DNA from: Crocinitomicaceae bacterium
GTDB lineage: Bacteria > Bacteroidota > Bacteroidia > Flavobacteriales_D > Crocinitomicaceae
NCBI GenBank assembly: GCA_022447585.1
Contig: JAKVAR010000006.1
Location: forward strand, 744,001 to 808,000
Direction: 5' to 3'
Length of the DNA stretch: 64,000 nt
This document shows, one piece after another, positions 16,788 through 27,100 of this stretch. Every line of letters begins with the position of its first letter. Position 1 is the first letter of the stretch. The notes under the pieces were generated by a model, which was not told the DNA's origin, made no database searches, and saw only the letters and a list, made by a program, of their open reading frames with translations. Position numbers and translations under genes: made by a program.

Positions 16788-19562
16788 ATGAATATTTTTG
16801 CGAAAAATTTCGCCGTATTGGTTCTCTCATTGATAAGTCTCTCAGGACAAGCGCAAGAAATGAAAGTAACAGGAACGGTCTATGATTCTACTGGCGTGAG
16901 GCCTGTGAAAAATGCAATGGCTATGGCTGTTCGTATGAAGGATTCTTTATTACTTGGTTTTGATAGAACTGATGAAAATGGAAAGTTTGAATTGTCAGGT
17001 TTCGATATTGACACCTTTTCATTGATTCTGGATCACCCAAACTTTGATGATAAGACGTATTATATGTTTGGCCATAAGGATAATTCAGAAATCACAATTC
17101 CTTCCATTAAAATGCCTTTAAAGTCGCAAGAAATTGAGGAAGTGGTCATTTATGCGAATCGTGAACCAATCTTTTATAGGGGGGATACTTTAGTCTATGT
17201 CGCAGATTCGTTTGCAACACACGAAGGGGCCGTGGTTGAAGATCTTTTGAAAAAATTACCTGGGATTAAAATTGACAAAGAGGGGAAGTTAACGTCTCAA
17301 GGTCAGGAAATTAGTAAGGTCCTGGTAGATGGAGATGAATTTTTTGGGTCTGACCCGACAATTGCAACACAAAATTTAGGTGCAGATGGAATTGCTACGG
17401 TCGAAGTTTATGAGAAAGATAATGAGGAAGGCATTGGTGGTGATGATGAGAAGATTCAAGTGCTTGATTTGAAACTTAAAGACAGTGCGAAAAAAGGATA
17501 CTTCGGTAGAATTTCAGGAGCAAGTGACTTTGCTTTAACTCCAATCAATGATAAGATAGGGACAGATCCTTTCTTTGAAGGAGAGGTGTTGTTTAATAAG
17601 TTCAATGGAGCGCGTAAGTTCTCGGTTTTTGCCTTGGGCTCTAATACACCTCTTTCTAGTTTTGGACGGAATGATATGAATAAGTTTGGTTTATCTAATG
17701 AAGATGGAGCTGGTGGCAGGTTTTGGGAAGACAATACACAAAATACGAGTGGTATTCCTCAAACGTTAAAGGCTGGAGTTTACTTTAGCGATAAAATTGG
17801 AAAGAATAAAGCAGCTAAGATTAATATGAATTATTCATATTATAACACCGAATTAGATGCTTTAACAGCAAGTAAGTCTCAATATTTTTTAGCGGATACT
17901 ACTTATTATACAGATGATTCAACTAGAAACTACTCAAGAGATCAATCTCATAGATTTAACCTCTCTTTCGAAACGCCTCTGGATTCTCTAACAACGTTAA
18001 AAATCAGACCTTCGTTTAGATACGATTTAGGGGATTCGGAAAGTAGTGATTTATCCTCTTTTTTAGATGAGAATGGAGTTGAATCTTTAAGGACTTCAAT
18101 TGCAGATTCGTCTTCTTCTAAAGGTTATTCTGTTGATGCAATGGCTTCGATTAATAGGAAGTTTAAGAAAAAGAACAGGGAATTTGAATTACGATACGAT
18201 TTAGACTTGTCAGATAATCAAACAGATGGGAACTTATATTCAGATACGCGTTTCGCAACTTCAACAATTGATTCTGTAGATCAATCGAAGCGAAATTATA
18301 ATAGTTCATCGAACCATTATGCGACCTTAACTTATGTTGAGCCAATAGCTAAAAGATGGAAAACTGAATTTGAATATTTGTTTCAGTACGGTCTTGGAAA
18401 TCAGAATAAAGAAACTTACGACTTTGTCAATGGAGCGTATTCGAATGAATTGAATCCTGATTTTTCTAATATATTTGAAACTACACGCCAACAGCATCGA
18501 GGTGGGGTCAAATTGAAATATGACAATCGAAAACATTCGGTAAGTATCGGGTTGAAATTACGAAACATTGATATTAAGAATATTAATAGAATATCAGACT
18601 CTACAGTTGATCAAAATATCACGAACTTATTACCAAATTTTAGGTATCAATTTAAACCTAGCGTGAGTAAGCGTTTTGGATTCAATTATAGAACAAGCTC
18701 TTCGCAACCATCGATAACAGATTTGCAGCCAGTTCCAGATAATTCCAATCCAAATAGAGTTCAGATAGGTAACCCGGATCTTCAACCAAATTATACGCAC
18801 AATATCAATTTGAATTTCAATACTTGGCAAGCAATGTCAGGTCGTTATATCTGGAGTGGTGCCAATGTATCCATAACGGATAATGCATTTGCATCTTCAA
18901 CTACTTATGATAATTTCGGTAGAGCTGTAACGCAAACAGTTAATGTTGATGGAAACCTTTATGCTGGTTTGTGGGCTGGTGGTGGTTTACCTTTATTCAA
19001 TAGAGTGTTTACAATTGAACCAAATGTAAATGCATCGTATAGTAAATACACCAACTTTATTCAAGATGAGAAGAATGTAACGAGGAATTATGATATTACG
19101 GGAGGTTTGGATTTTGATTTCGAATGGGATTCATTAGAGCTATTTTTTACAAGTAGCTACTCTTATAATAATCCTGTAAGTTCTTTAAGTACGGTTTCAA
19201 GCACACCTTTTACAATTGAAGAATATGGTGTTGGCTTCGAGTGGAGGTTACCACTTGGTTTCACTATTGGCTCTGAAGGAACGTATACAAAAAATTCTCA
19301 GCCAGGCGCAGGGTTTTACAATACAGAGTTCTTTGTTTGGAATGCTGAGGTTAGTAAGACATTCTTAAAAACAAATAACTTGAAAATTGCCATCATCGGT
19401 AATGATATTTTGAACCAAAATGTAAACGCAAGAAGACAAGTAAATGGAAATATAGTTACGGATTATAGAACTACGATTATTTCAAGGTATTTCTTGTTGA
19501 AAGCAACATTAAGATTTAATAATAGAAAAACTAAAGAAGAAGATTTCAATGGTTGGAATTAA
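16788..19562 (+). CDS. outer membrane beta-barrel protein with carboxypeptidase-like N-domain
   Basis: After a signal peptide ending near GQAQ come a carboxypeptidase-regulatory-like domain (about residues 25-105), a plug-like region (LLKKLPGIKID, VLVDGDEFFG) and a long beta-barrel of the OMP_b-brl_3 type to the C-terminus. Such proteins resemble TonB-dependent receptors, but the barrel is of a distinct family and the substrate is unknown. I chose ATG at 16788, which starts a normal signal peptide, over the TTG at 16734. The last 14 bases overlap the following GLPGLI-family gene, a known pairing in Bacteroidetes. Confidence 0.9.
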   Translation: MNIFAKNFAVLVLSLISLSGQAQEMKVTGTVYDSTGVRPVKNAMAMAVRMKDSLLLGFDRTDENGKFELSGFDIDTFSLILDHPNFDDKTYYMFGHKDNSEITIPSIKMPLKSQEIEEVVIYANREPIFYRGDTLVYVADSFATHEGAVVEDLLKKLPGIKIDKEGKLTSQGQEISKVLVDGDEFFGSDPTIATQNLGADGIATVEVYEKDNEEGIGGDDEKIQVLDLKLKDSAKKGYFGRISGASDFALTPINDKIGTDPFFEGEVLFNKFNGARKFSVFALGSNTPLSSFGRNDMNKFGLSNEDGAGGRFWEDNTQNTSGIPQTLKAGVYFSDKIGKNKAAKINMNYSYYNTELDALTASKSQYFLADTTYYTDDSTRNYSRDQSHRFNLSFETPLDSLTTLKIRPSFRYDLGDSESSDLSSFLDENGVESLRTSIADSSSSKGYSVDAMASINRKFKKKNREFELRYDLDLSDNQTDGNLYSDTRFATSTIDSVDQSKRNYNSSSNHYATLTYVEPIAKRWKTEFEYLFQYGLGNQNKETYDFVNGAYSNELNPDFSNIFETTRQQHRGGVKLKYDNRKHSVSIGLKLRNIDIKNINRISDSTVDQNITNLLPNFRYQFKPSVSKRFGFNYRTSSSQPSITDLQPVPDNSNPNRVQIGNPDLQPNYTHNINLNFNTWQAMSGRYIWSGANVSITDNAFASSTTYDNFGRAVTQTVNVDGNLYAGLWAGGGLPLFNRVFTIEPNVNASYSKYTNFIQDEKNVTRNYDITGGLDFDFEWDSLELFFTSSYSYNNPVSSLSTVSSTPFTIEEYGVGFEWRLPLGFTIGSEGTYTKNSQPGAGFYNTEFFVWNAEVSKTFLKTNNLKIAIIGNDILNQNVNARRQVNGNIVTDYRTTIISRYFLLKATLRFNNRKTKEEDFNGWN

Positions 19563-20283
19563 AAATACCGTAGCTGTAATCGCGATAGCATTATTGTCTA
19601 CATTCTCGTATGGCCAGATTACTTCTGGAAAAATTGTTTTTGAAAGAAGAACTAATCTTAAGAAGAAATTCGGAGAAGATGAACGTCTAAAGCGATTCAT
19701 CACGAAAGAGAATCAGATTAAACTGGAAATCTTTGAACTCTATTTTGACGAGAATAGGTCGTCCTTTAAATATGTAGAGAACGAAGATGAGGAGGAAGGG
19801 TTTATGAAATACATGACTCAGCGTAATGAGACGTATCAGAATATTGAAAAGGATGAGTTTTTATTGAAAATAGACCTTTGGGGGAATGACGTTTATGTGA
19901 AAGATTCTATGCAAAAGCGTCAATGGAAAGTAACCGAAAGTAAACGGAAAATCGGTAGTTATATGTGCCGTAAAGCAATATGGCAAAAAAACGATTCTAC
20001 TCGTATCTACGCTTGGTTCTCCGTCGATGTTGTACCTTCAATTGGTCCAGAAGGATTTAATGGTTTACCTGGAGCAATCTTAGGATTGGCAACCGAAGAT
20101 GGTGGGATTATCTATTTCGCGAAAGAAGTAATTGCAATGGAGCCACCAGCGGGTGTCTTAGATTATGATATCGGTAAGGAGGATGATTATACGATGAAGG
20201 AACTTCGCGTGGAATTAGAGAAAAGATTTGGAAATCAGCCTTGGGGGAAACGGGTATTTGATGATATGTTCAGATGGTACTAA
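19549..20283 (+). CDS. GLPGLI family protein
   Basis: A 244-residue exported protein with an N-terminal signal peptide (cleavage near YGQ) and the family signature at about residues 177-186 (NGLPGAILGL; usual form GLPGLI). The function of the family is unknown; its genes usually sit beside TonB-dependent receptors or OMP_b-brl_3 barrels, as here. It overlaps the barrel gene by 14 bases, so the two are translated together. It converges with the small lipoprotein gene with only three bases between the stops. Confidence 0.88.
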   Translation: MVGIKNTVAVIAIALLSTFSYGQITSGKIVFERRTNLKKKFGEDERLKRFITKENQIKLEIFELYFDENRSSFKYVENEDEEEGFMKYMTQRNETYQNIEKDEFLLKIDLWGNDVYVKDSMQKRQWKVTESKRKIGSYMCRKAIWQKNDSTRIYAWFSVDVVPSIGPEGFNGLPGAILGLATEDGGIIYFAKEVIAMEPPAGVLDYDIGKEDDYTMKELRVELEKRFGNQPWGKRVFDDMFRWY

Positions 20284-20286
20284 TGC

Positions 20287-20583
20287 CTAGTGTATTTCGG
20301 TAACCTCAATTTTACTTTCAAAAGGATGAGCCATTTCACATGTGATTGGCTCTAAAATTCCAAAACATTCTTCAAGAACATCATAACTTACTTTTATTTT
20401 TGTTCCTGCCGAATAATTCTCTAATAATTCATCGTTACACACAAAGTAATCACGTCCTCCATTTTGGAGATAAACGCCCGTACAATCTTTCACAATAGTC
20501 ATTTTAACTTTTGATTTGTCACAACTTTGTATACCAATTAAGCCAAAAGACAGCGTGAAAATAAATGCTATTTTTTTCATCAT
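20287..20583 (-). CDS. small lipoprotein
   Basis: A 98-residue protein with a lipoprotein signal peptide (lipobox IQSC at about 18-21) and a small Cys-containing beta-type domain (KDCTGVYLQ, FVCNDE, EECFG, ITCEMA). The even number of Cys after the lipobox suggests disulphides. It starts immediately after the TAA of the Nfu-type gene (TAAATG), so the two are cotranscribed. Family not recognised. Confidence 0.7.
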   Translation of the reverse strand: MMKKIAFIFTLSFGLIGIQSCDKSKVKMTIVKDCTGVYLQNGGRDYFVCNDELLENYSAGTKIKVSYDVLEECFGILEPITCEMAHPFESKIEVTEIH

Positions 20584-21186
20584 TTAAACAGTTTCGTTCT
20601 CAGCAACAACCTCTTTTACTTCAGGCAAATGTGCTTTCAATAGGCTCTCAATTCCCCCTTTCAATGTTGCTGTACTTGACGGGCATCCAGCGCAAGATCC
20701 TTTCAATATAACGGTAACAATCCCATCTTCGTATCCTCTAAAGTCAATTGCACCACCATCGTTTTCAACTGCAGGACGAACAAATTCATCCAGTAAATCA
20801 GAAATGGCATCGTCATATTCAGAAGGAGCATAAACTTTTTTAGGGGCCTCATCTTCTTTTTGAACTGGCTCTTTTGAAGGCATCATTACAAGAACTTCTT
20901 TTCCTTCAGCCAGCCATGTTCTGATAAACTCTCTCAATTCCATCGTAATGAAATCCCAAGATAAATTGTCCGTTTTCGTAACTGTGATAAAATTTGAAGC
21001 AATAAATACAGCGTTTACAAATGGTAGGTTAAATAACTCTTCTGCTAATGGAGAAAATCCTTTTGCTTCAGCCATTGAGTGAAATTGAGCTGAATCCCCC
21101 GTTCCAAGTAAGTGTTTATTTACAACAAATTTCATTGTTGAGGGGTTGGGAGTCATCTCTGCGTATACGGTAACTGGAATATTCAT
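20584..21186 (-). CDS. Nfu-type Fe-S cluster carrier (NifU family)
   Basis: About 200 residues: an N-terminal Nfu_N scaffold domain (YAEMTPNPSTMKF near the start) and a C-terminal NifU domain with the cluster-binding CxxC motif (GSCAGCPSS). It carries [4Fe-4S] clusters to target enzymes in the cytoplasm. ATG at 21186 was chosen because the Nfu_N domain begins at once; the upstream ATG at 21219 adds an unrelated extension. It heads a two-gene unit with the lipoprotein. Confidence 0.92.
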   Translation of the reverse strand: MNIPVTVYAEMTPNPSTMKFVVNKHLLGTGDSAQFHSMAEAKGFSPLAEELFNLPFVNAVFIASNFITVTKTDNLSWDFITMELREFIRTWLAEGKEVLVMMPSKEPVQKEDEAPKKVYAPSEYDDAISDLLDEFVRPAVENDGGAIDFRGYEDGIVTVILKGSCAGCPSSTATLKGGIESLLKAHLPEVKEVVAENETV

Positions 21187-21265
21187 TGCTTTATTTTTAC
21201 ACAAAATTAACGCAAACAATCCAAGAATGTACTTTTTCTGGTGTTAATCTTTTTAAAGAATGAAG

Positions 21266-21273
21266 TATCTTTG
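21266..21273 (+). promoter_or_regulatory. -7 promoter motif just before the HYC_CC_PP gene
   Basis: TATCTTTG fits TAnnTTTG exactly. It ends only two bases before the GTG start and five bases before the TTG start, so the transcript may have almost no leader. Confidence 0.5.
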
Positions 21274-21275
21274 TT

Positions 21276-21716
21276 GTGTTGAGAAACATTAAGTCCATAT
21301 TAATATTAGGTTTTCTGCTCATTCTATTTGTAGGAAATGTTGGTGTAAACATCTTTAAACATGTTTGTGCTGAAGATGGTATTAGCGTTTCTTACTTTGT
21401 TCAAACTGTAGAGGAATGTAATAATCATGATGAAATATTGACTTCTTGCTGTAGCGCTTCGAAAGGTACATTTGAAGATCAGTTTAAAGATGATTGTTGT
21501 TCTGATATTGTCGCTTATTTTAACCTTAAACTGGATTATTTTGAATCCTACGATTCATTTAATTTTTCTCCTTTGCCGGGTGCGAGTATTCATGACTTTA
21601 GTGTCAATTTTCAATCTTTCGGTTTTGAAGAGGTCTATGTTGCTCATACCTATGAAGATCCTCCGCCAATAGGCTCTCAATCGATGCGCATTGCGCGGCA
21701 AGTTTTCATTATTTGA
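21276..21716 (+). CDS. HYC_CC_PP family protein
   Basis: A 146-residue protein with an N-terminal membrane or signal segment followed by KHVC, SCCSAS, DCC and DPPP, which fits the HYC_CC_PP family found beside metal-related TonB receptors in Bacteroidetes. The clustered Cys and His suggest metal binding. There is no ATG: the start must be GTG at 21276 or TTG at 21279, since a stop lies at 21261-21263. The TonB receptor gene follows after 43 bases. A role in copper or other metal handling is inferred from this context. Confidence 0.75.
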   Translation: MLRNIKSILILGFLLILFVGNVGVNIFKHVCAEDGISVSYFVQTVEECNNHDEILTSCCSASKGTFEDQFKDDCCSDIVAYFNLKLDYFESYDSFNFSPLPGASIHDFSVNFQSFGFEEVYVAHTYEDPPPIGSQSMRIARQVFII

Positions 21717-21759
21717 TTGGTTAATAGTTCTAGTAATTCTTAATTAAATCAAAATAAAT

Positions 21760-23967
21760 ATGAAAAATATATTTGCTTGCTTGCTTGTTTTGATGTCAAT
21801 CCAAAGTGTTCAGGCTCAATTAAAAGGAATCGTATACGGTTCAAATAACACGGTTAAACAAAAAATTTATGGCGCCAAAGTAAGGTTGCTTGGTGCTAAA
21901 ACGGGAGCAATTACCTGTGAAAAGGGAACGTTTGAAATAATACTGCCTAAACAGCTTCCAGATACAATGGTATTTTCCGCTATGGGGTTTAATCCAGATA
22001 CGATTGTTGTCACTAAAAAAGACCGATTCATTTCCTTGGAAGTTGTGCTATATTCAGATCAATTATTACCTGAAGTAGTGGCTTCTCATAGAAAAGGAAC
22101 GCATACAATTTCAAGATTGAAAACATTACTTGTAGAAGAAATTGGGGCAGGTGAGCTGAGAAAAGCGGCTTGTTGTAATCTTTCTGAATCCTTTGAAACG
22201 AATGCTTCTGTTGATGTGAATATTACAGATGCAGTTTCAGGTGCTAAGAAAATTCAAATGATGGGATTAGATGGGGTATATACTCAAATTCAATTCGAAA
22301 ATATTCCATACTTAAGAGGATTAGAGAGTTCTTATGGTTTAAACTCATTGCCTGGTACCTGGATTCAATCCATGCAGATTACTAAGGGAACAGGAAATGT
22401 TGTGAACGGTTATGAGTCTATGGCCGGATTGGTAAATATTGAGGTTAAAAAGCCGCAAAATATGGACAAAATCTTCTTTAACGCATATGGAAACGCCATG
22501 GGCCGTGCAGAAGTTAACTTTGATACTGGATTTAAATTAAATGATAAATGGAGTTCAGCTTGGCTAGTCCATGGTTCTGGTCATTTTGTTGAAATGGATT
22601 ACAATAATGATAATTTCAGGGATATGCCAAATGGAACGAATGTTGCTCTGATTAATCGTTACCATTATCAAGGTAAAAAAATGGAAGGTCAAATCGGATT
22701 TAATTTATACCGAGATAATGAGATTGGTGGCCAAGTGAATTCAATGAGGGGCGGTCCAAATAAGTTTTATAGTGTCAATTTGGATTCAAGACATGCGGAT
22801 GTTTTTGCTAAAACTGGATTTTTTTTAAAGAAACCAGGTCAATCTATTGGACTGGTTTATAATGCAAAATATCAATTGACTGATGCTTCATTTGGTGATC
22901 GAAAATTTTCCGGAGAAGAGAAAAGAGCCTACATAAATGCTATTTATGATGGGTACTTCGGGAATACAAGTCATAAATTCAAAGCAGGTGTCAGTGGGGT
23001 GATTTCAGATATTACTCAATCAATGGATTCCTTGAATGATGATCGTTTGGAAATTGTGCCTGGAGCATTTGCAGAGTACTCTTATGTCGGTGCAAGATTA
23101 TCATCCGTTATCGGCGCAAGAGTGGATTATCACAACTTGTTCGGGGCTCAGTTTTCACCAAGACTTCACTTAAAATATATTCTTACTGAATATACGGATT
23201 TAAGATTCACCGCAGGAAAAGGTTGGAGAGTTCCTAATTACATGATCGACAATGTATCGCTATTAGCCAATTCTAAGACATGGATTGCTCCAGACACCAT
23301 AATTCCGGAGGTTTCTTGGAATATAGGAGGGAGTGTGATGCAAGAGTTTAAATGCTTCAAAAAGAAAGGGTCGTTAACTGTGGATTACTATTATACAATG
23401 TTCGAAAATCAAATGTTGGTTGACCGTGATATGAATTCGAGTCAAATCGTGTTTAACAACTTGAATGGTCTTTCATTTTCGAATAGCTTACAGGTAGAGC
23501 TTGCATATAATATAAGTAAAACGATTGATATTCGGTTAGCTTATAAATATTTGGATGTTCGAGCCACTTACAATGGCCAATTGCGAACTCAGGTTATGTT
23601 GCCAAAGCATCGAGGCTTTTTCAATATTGGTTACAAGACAAGAAATAAACGATGGGAATTTGACCTGACAACTTCTATTTTCGGTGCTGCAAGATTGCCC
23701 GAAGTGATGTTAGAGGATGGAACAATTTCTTCGGATAATCAGAGTAAAGTGTATCCAATTATTAATGCTCAAATTACGCATAATTATAAAAAATGGGAGT
23801 TTTACCTGGGAGGAGAGAACCTTGGGAATTATACACAGTCCAATCCAATTATTAATGCAGAAAACCCATTCGCTTCAACGTTTGACGCGACCAGAGTTTG
23901 GGCTCCAGTTTATGGGATAAATGGATACATAGGAGTTAGGTTTACAATTAAAAAAGAGGAAAAGTAA
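21760..23967 (+). CDS. TonB-dependent receptor, probably metal-related
   Basis: A 735-residue outer-membrane receptor: signal peptide (ending VQAQ), carboxypeptidase-like domain (about 20-105), plug domain (RKAACCNLSESFETN, DGVYTQIQFENIPY, VNGYESMAG) and a 22-strand type barrel to the end. The CC pair in the plug is typical of receptors found with HYC_CC_PP and HMA-domain proteins. The substrate is probably a metal complex such as copper; this is inference from neighbours. It lies in one direction with the HYC_CC_PP gene upstream. Confidence 0.88.
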   Translation: MKNIFACLLVLMSIQSVQAQLKGIVYGSNNTVKQKIYGAKVRLLGAKTGAITCEKGTFEIILPKQLPDTMVFSAMGFNPDTIVVTKKDRFISLEVVLYSDQLLPEVVASHRKGTHTISRLKTLLVEEIGAGELRKAACCNLSESFETNASVDVNITDAVSGAKKIQMMGLDGVYTQIQFENIPYLRGLESSYGLNSLPGTWIQSMQITKGTGNVVNGYESMAGLVNIEVKKPQNMDKIFFNAYGNAMGRAEVNFDTGFKLNDKWSSAWLVHGSGHFVEMDYNNDNFRDMPNGTNVALINRYHYQGKKMEGQIGFNLYRDNEIGGQVNSMRGGPNKFYSVNLDSRHADVFAKTGFFLKKPGQSIGLVYNAKYQLTDASFGDRKFSGEEKRAYINAIYDGYFGNTSHKFKAGVSGVISDITQSMDSLNDDRLEIVPGAFAEYSYVGARLSSVIGARVDYHNLFGAQFSPRLHLKYILTEYTDLRFTAGKGWRVPNYMIDNVSLLANSKTWIAPDTIIPEVSWNIGGSVMQEFKCFKKKGSLTVDYYYTMFENQMLVDRDMNSSQIVFNNLNGLSFSNSLQVELAYNISKTIDIRLAYKYLDVRATYNGQLRTQVMLPKHRGFFNIGYKTRNKRWEFDLTTSIFGAARLPEVMLEDGTISSDNQSKVYPIINAQITHNYKKWEFYLGGENLGNYTQSNPIINAENPFASTFDATRVWAPVYGINGYIGVRFTIKKEEK

Positions 23968-24112
23968 CTTAATCGAAGCAACTTTTTGTTTTCTGTATTA
24001 AAATAGTATAAAAACTTTTGGATTCCAACAATGAGTTGTTTGGTCTGATTTGCCTCTTGTTCTAATTAATTAAATATCACTAAATTGCTGGGTTCTTAAA
24101 CTAAGACTTACT

Positions 24113-27100
24113 ATGAAAACCATTCTTAATACCCTTTTATTGGGATTGATAACTAGCTTTTTGAGCACCTATTCTATGGCTCAAATTACGGTATCCGGAG
24201 GGCAAACCGCTCAGCAATTAGCTGATCAATTAGCCGGTCCTAATATTACTGTAACTAATGCACAGCTAACTGGTGGTGGTGTGGCTTCTGGAAATTTCTC
24301 TGGAACAAATACCAACCTGGGATTTGACTCAGGAGTTGTTCTTTCAACTGGTAACGTTACTTCAAGTGAAGGGCCGAACGACGAAACAGATTCTGGTGAA
24401 AACTTGAATGAACCTGGAACTGCTCAGATGACAGCACTTGTTGCTACGGCGAATTCATTTGATGCGGTAACTCTGGAGTTTGATTTCGAAGTTCAATCTT
24501 CATTAATCCAATTCAACTATGTATTTGCTTCCGAAGAATATCCTGAATATGCGCCGCCCAATAATTCGGGCTTCAATGACGTATTCGCCTTTTACATTAG
24601 TGGACCAGGAATTACGGGTGAAGAAAATATTGCACTTGTACCAAACTCAACAAGTCCTGTGACTATTAATAATATTAACCCAGTTACAAATAGTCAGTAT
24701 TATGTAGATAATACTAATGGGCCTGATGTGCAATTTGATGGATTCACGACAATCTTAGAGGCAAAAAGAAGTAATTTGACTCCGTGTGAAACGTATCACC
24801 TTAAATTGGTGATTGCTGATGGTGGCGATGGATTGTATAATTCAGCAGTTTTCTTACAAGAAAATTCATTAGTACAAGGGATTGTAGATGTGCAGACTCA
24901 AACTGTAAATGCGGATAACATTGCATTGGAAGGTTGTATTCCTGCAAGCTTCACATTTTCATATGATGATATTAGTAATCAAGATAGAATCATAAACTAT
25001 ATTGTTGGTGGATCCGCTGTGAATGGAGTGGATTATCAATTCGTAGATAGTTCAATGACAATTGTTGCAGGTGATACTTCAGCTACAATTTATATTGATG
25101 CTTTTTCCGATGGTTTAACAGAAGGGCAAGAATCCATTTACATTATCTATCAACCTGCGGCTTGTGCTGATTACGATACCGCATTTCTTTATATAGATGA
25201 CGCTCAACCAATTGATTTTTCGCTGGATGGCTTTGATTTAGATTGTTTTGAGGATAATTCTGGAGAAATTCAGGTAAATGCATCTGGTGGTTTTCCTCCT
25301 TATACATACAATGTAACTTATCCTGATAATAGTCAAACAGATACACAATTGAACCCAATCACTGGATTGGAAGCAGGAACTTATTCTGTTCAAGTGACAG
25401 ATTCTTACGGTTGTCAGGCGGATGCCCTTGTTATTGGTGGTGTCTATGATGCCGATACAACATTCTTACCAGATGTTCCTAATGGACAGGTTGTTACTTA
25501 TGATGCGCCTTTGCCAATTGCTGGTTTTGATAATGGCCAAGTGATTAACAATGTAAATCAAATTCAACAGATCTGCTTAACAATGGAGCATTCTTATCTT
25601 GGAGATTTACAAATTGAAGTAGAATCTCCATCCGGACAAACGGTTATATTGAAACAACAAAATGGTGGTGGTTCTTGCGATTTAGGAGAGCCTATCGCAA
25701 CTGCTCCTGTTGATGGGCAAGCAAGTTCAACATTAACTGATCCAGGTTCTGGGTATGAGTATTGCTTTAATGCAAACCCGATTTATGGAACAATGGTTGG
25801 TGAATCAAATAACTTCACTAGAAATTATACAGATGCTCAAGGTAATAGTTATACAGATACTTATTTACCAGCAGGTTCTTACACGCCATTTGAGGATTTC
25901 TCAGCGCTTGTTGGTTCAGATATGAATGGAACTTGGACCGTACATGTGACTGATCAATTTGGCTTGGATAATGGATATATATTTAACTGGTATATTTCTC
26001 TTGTTGGAGATTTGCCGGATACAACGGTAACATTAATTCAACCAGAAGAAATAGAAATAAGTGGTTTTGTTACTAACTCAACTTGTGGCGGAACTGACGG
26101 TGCGGTCAATATTGATGTAACAGGTGCGGAAGCTCCATATACAGTGATCTGGAGTAGCGGACAAACAACGGAAGATATTTCAGGGATTGCTGCCGGAACT
26201 TATACCGTTACAGTTGTTGATGCTAATGGATGTCAATCAGAGGAGACCTTCTTAGTGAATAATATTGGTTCTCTTGATATTACAGCAGTAGCATCAGCTA
26301 CCTCTTGCAATGGCGGCGCTGATGGTGCAATCGACATTACAGTATCAGGAGGAACAACGCCTTATGTTTTCTCATGGGATTCAGGTCAAACGACTGAGGA
26401 TATTTCTGGATTGACTGCAGGGGATTATATCGTTACGCTGCAAGACCAGCAAGGTTGTGTTATTTCAGAATTGATTACTGTTGCAGATGCAGGTGCAATT
26501 ACAATAGCAAGTGTTGCCGTTTCAAATGAAGAATGTAATACAGATAATGGCGCTATTGATGTTGCTGTAACTGGCGGTACTGGCTCTTTTGGTTTCCAAT
26601 GGTCTAACGGAGCGTCAACAGAAGATATTTCAAACTTAACAGCAGGAACTTATGTAATTGATGTAATTGACGGAAATGGTTGTACGGCTAGTGCAACTTT
26701 CCCAATCGTTAATGATGTTTCTAATTGTTCAGCTTTCTGTTTCATTGAAATTGAAGAGAATATAGCTTCTGATGAGGTATGTGGCTCAGGAAATGGCTCA
26801 ATTGATATCAATGTTTTAAATGCTGTTGCACCGGTTTCTTACTCTTGGAGTAACGGAGAAACTACTGAAGATATTTCCGGCCTTTCGGCAGGGGCTTATA
26901 CAGTTGTTGTAACTGATGCAAATAATTGTTCAGAAGTAATGACTTTTGTCTTGTCAAATAACACAGGTAACTTAGCTGTATCAGGCGCTTCTATTGGAGA
27001 AGAGAATTGTGGGAATGGAAATGGTTCAATTGATATTACTGTTGCTGGAGGTGCAATGCCATATGCTTACTTATGGTCAGATGCCTCAATAACAGAAGAT

